DNA from: Clostridiales bacterium
GTDB taxonomy: Bacteria; Bacillota; Clostridia; Lachnospirales; Anaerotignaceae
Direction: 5' to 3'
Length of the DNA: 8,249 nt
Assembly: GCA_021202325.1 (NCBI GenBank)
Contig: JAJQDF010000238.1
Location: forward strand, 1-8,249
Part shown: in pieces, positions 7,431 through 8,249 of the stretch
How positions within the stretch are numbered: position 1 is the stretch's first letter
How the letters are laid out: each line of letters opens with the position of its first letter
Notes under the pieces: generated by a model
Database searches by the model: none
What the model was told of the DNA's origin: nothing
Seen by the model: the letters and a program-made list of their open reading frames with translations, nothing else
Position numbers and translations under genes: made by a program

Positions 7431-8171
7431 CTATAGTATGCTTATATATCCCGAATAGGCATAGCCAAGAGAATTATTATATCTTACTGTGTACCAGTCC
7501 TCATATTTGCCGAGAACGGTTATGGGCGAACCATTTGGTACGGATGCTATGACGTATGAATCAAAGGAAGGGTAGGAGCGGATATTCAGATTTCCGCCCT
7601 GGGTTATAACCGTGCCTTCAGTTACACCGATGGGAGATACAAATGGTATGCCGAAATACTGGGTAAGCGACTGTACTATGTTTACTGCTATGGTCTCCAA
7701 ATTGTTTTTTATCCATGCCTCATCCTCCGCATTGTCGTGGTAGGCTACTTCAATAAGAACCGCCGGAGCATTTGTGCGCCTGACCTCGCCTATGCTTGTG
7801 GTGGGGATAGTATTTACAAGCTCGGGATTGGGATAAATTGTTTTGATGTTGGCGGCTATGGTTTCTGCGGCCTCCCGTCCCTTCTCACTTCGTGGATAAT
7901 AGTACACATCCGTTCCCTGAAGCTGACCGGATAAATATTCCGGCGAGGCATTGGAATGAAGGGCAAGATGCAGGTCATAATTGCCTTCGTTGGATTGTAT
8001 TATCGATGTGGCGGCAGTCATATCCGGTGTATTCCTTACAAAATTGACTGCACTGGAAAGAAGATAGGGCTCCATATAGTCTGCCAGCAGGTTCATGTAT
8101 TGTTCCTCGGTGCCGCCGGTAAGATAGTTGTTGAATTCCTGGGTAGATGGACTTAAATAAATTGTGGGCAT
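7431..8171 (-). CDS. N-acetylmuramoyl-L-alanine amidase with C-terminal bacterial SH3 domain, no signal peptide
   Basis: The predicted enzyme cleaves the bond between N-acetylmuramic acid and the peptide stem of peptidoglycan. The 246 residues hold an Amidase_3-like catalytic domain (about 1-175) and a bacterial SH3 domain (about 186-246; NLNIRSYPSFDSYVI, then PNGSPITVLGKYEDWYTVRY and GYAYSGYI) that probably binds cell wall. Candidate active-site residues are Glu22 or Glu23 (GGTEEQYMNLLA), His72 in LHLALHSNA, and Glu141 in VLIEVAYHDN. The usual first zinc ligand, His in DPGHGG, is not present: the matching stretch reads YLSPSTQEF. I believe this variant recurs in clostridial relatives but cannot verify it. 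No signal peptide or membrane segment is present, so the protein may act after cell lysis, as mother-cell amidases of the CwlC type do, or be exported unconventionally. It is convergent with the repressor gene; ATG at 8171 has GGAGG 4 bases before it. Confidence 0.85.
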   Translation of the reverse strand: MPTIYLSPSTQEFNNYLTGGTEEQYMNLLADYMEPYLLSSAVNFVRNTPDMTAATSIIQSNEGNYDLHLALHSNASPEYLSGQLQGTDVYYYPRSEKGREAAETIAANIKTIYPNPELVNTIPTTSIGEVRRTNAPAVLIEVAYHDNAEDEAWIKNNLETIAVNIVQSLTQYFGIPFVSPIGVTEGTVITQGGNLNIRSYPSFDSYVIASVPNGSPITVLGKYEDWYTVRYNNSLGYAYSGYISIL

Positions 8172-8175
8172 ATTG

Positions 8176-8180
8176 CCTCC
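8176..8180 (-). promoter_or_regulatory. Ribosome binding site of the amidase gene
   Basis: On the minus strand GGAGG is followed by CAAT and then the ATG at 8171. This supports the leaderless start, because no alternative start upstream would add a signal peptide. Confidence 0.85.
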
Positions 8181-8199
8181 GTTATTAAGCTGTTTGTAT

Positions 8200-8205
8200 A
8201 TTATA
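8200..8205 (-). promoter_or_regulatory. Possible -10 box for the amidase gene
   Basis: The minus strand reads TATAAT here, about 28 bases before the start codon. The position expected for the -35 (8223-8228) reads CTATAA, a poor match, so the promoter may be weak, activator-dependent or served by another sigma factor. The surrounding 8181-8249 is AT-rich non-coding DNA with nothing else recognisable. Confidence 0.35.
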
Positions 8206-8249
8206 TTCGAGCGGTTAAATTTTTATAGACTTTATAAGCACAAAAATAT

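Noticed and set aside
7737..8156. Two small plus-strand frames opposite the amidase (7737-7934 and 7956-8156)
   Set aside because: The minus-strand amidase explains this DNA fully. The small frames lack ribosome binding sites and known motifs.

Overview
The window looks like chromosomal DNA of a low-to-moderate-GC Firmicute, most likely an anaerobic member of the Clostridia. The reasons are strong GGAGG-type ribosome binding sites, GTG as well as ATG starts, frequent ATA and AGA codons, UvrA and UvrB of Firmicute length, and an amidase of a type I associate with Clostridia. TAA, TGA and TAG are all used as stops, so the genetic code is standard. The genus cannot be fixed from what is visible.

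Layout: (1) Positions 38-1528 (+) hold a gene for an AlbA_2 (Schlafen-type) plus GHKL-ATPase 'RecG-like' putative regulator. A single in-frame TGA at codon 47 interrupts it inside the AlbA_2 domain, where the family normally has glycine. (2) After about 165 bases of AT-rich non-coding DNA come uvrB (1695-3692) and uvrA (3694-6525). They are one base apart and almost certainly translationally coupled. They encode the damage-recognition half of nucleotide excision repair; uvrC is not in the window. (3) A separate promoter drives a 250-residue XRE helix-turn-helix protein with a LexA/cI-like C-terminal domain (6599-7351). The expected catalytic serine of that domain is an alanine. A strong hairpin terminator follows. 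(4) Convergent on the minus strand (8171-7431) is a leaderless N-acetylmuramoyl-L-alanine amidase with a C-terminal SH3 domain, apparently transcribed from a promoter near the right end of the window.

The centre of the window is ordinary housekeeping DNA repair. The points worth a second look are the nonsense codon in the AlbA_2 gene, the apparently non-cleavable LexA-like repressor directly behind uvrBA, and a 12-base element found both upstream of uvrB and inside the repressor promoter. I found no evidence of a CRISPR array, insertion sequence, tRNA, rRNA or clearly new multi-gene system. No gene-free stretch exceeds 300 bases.
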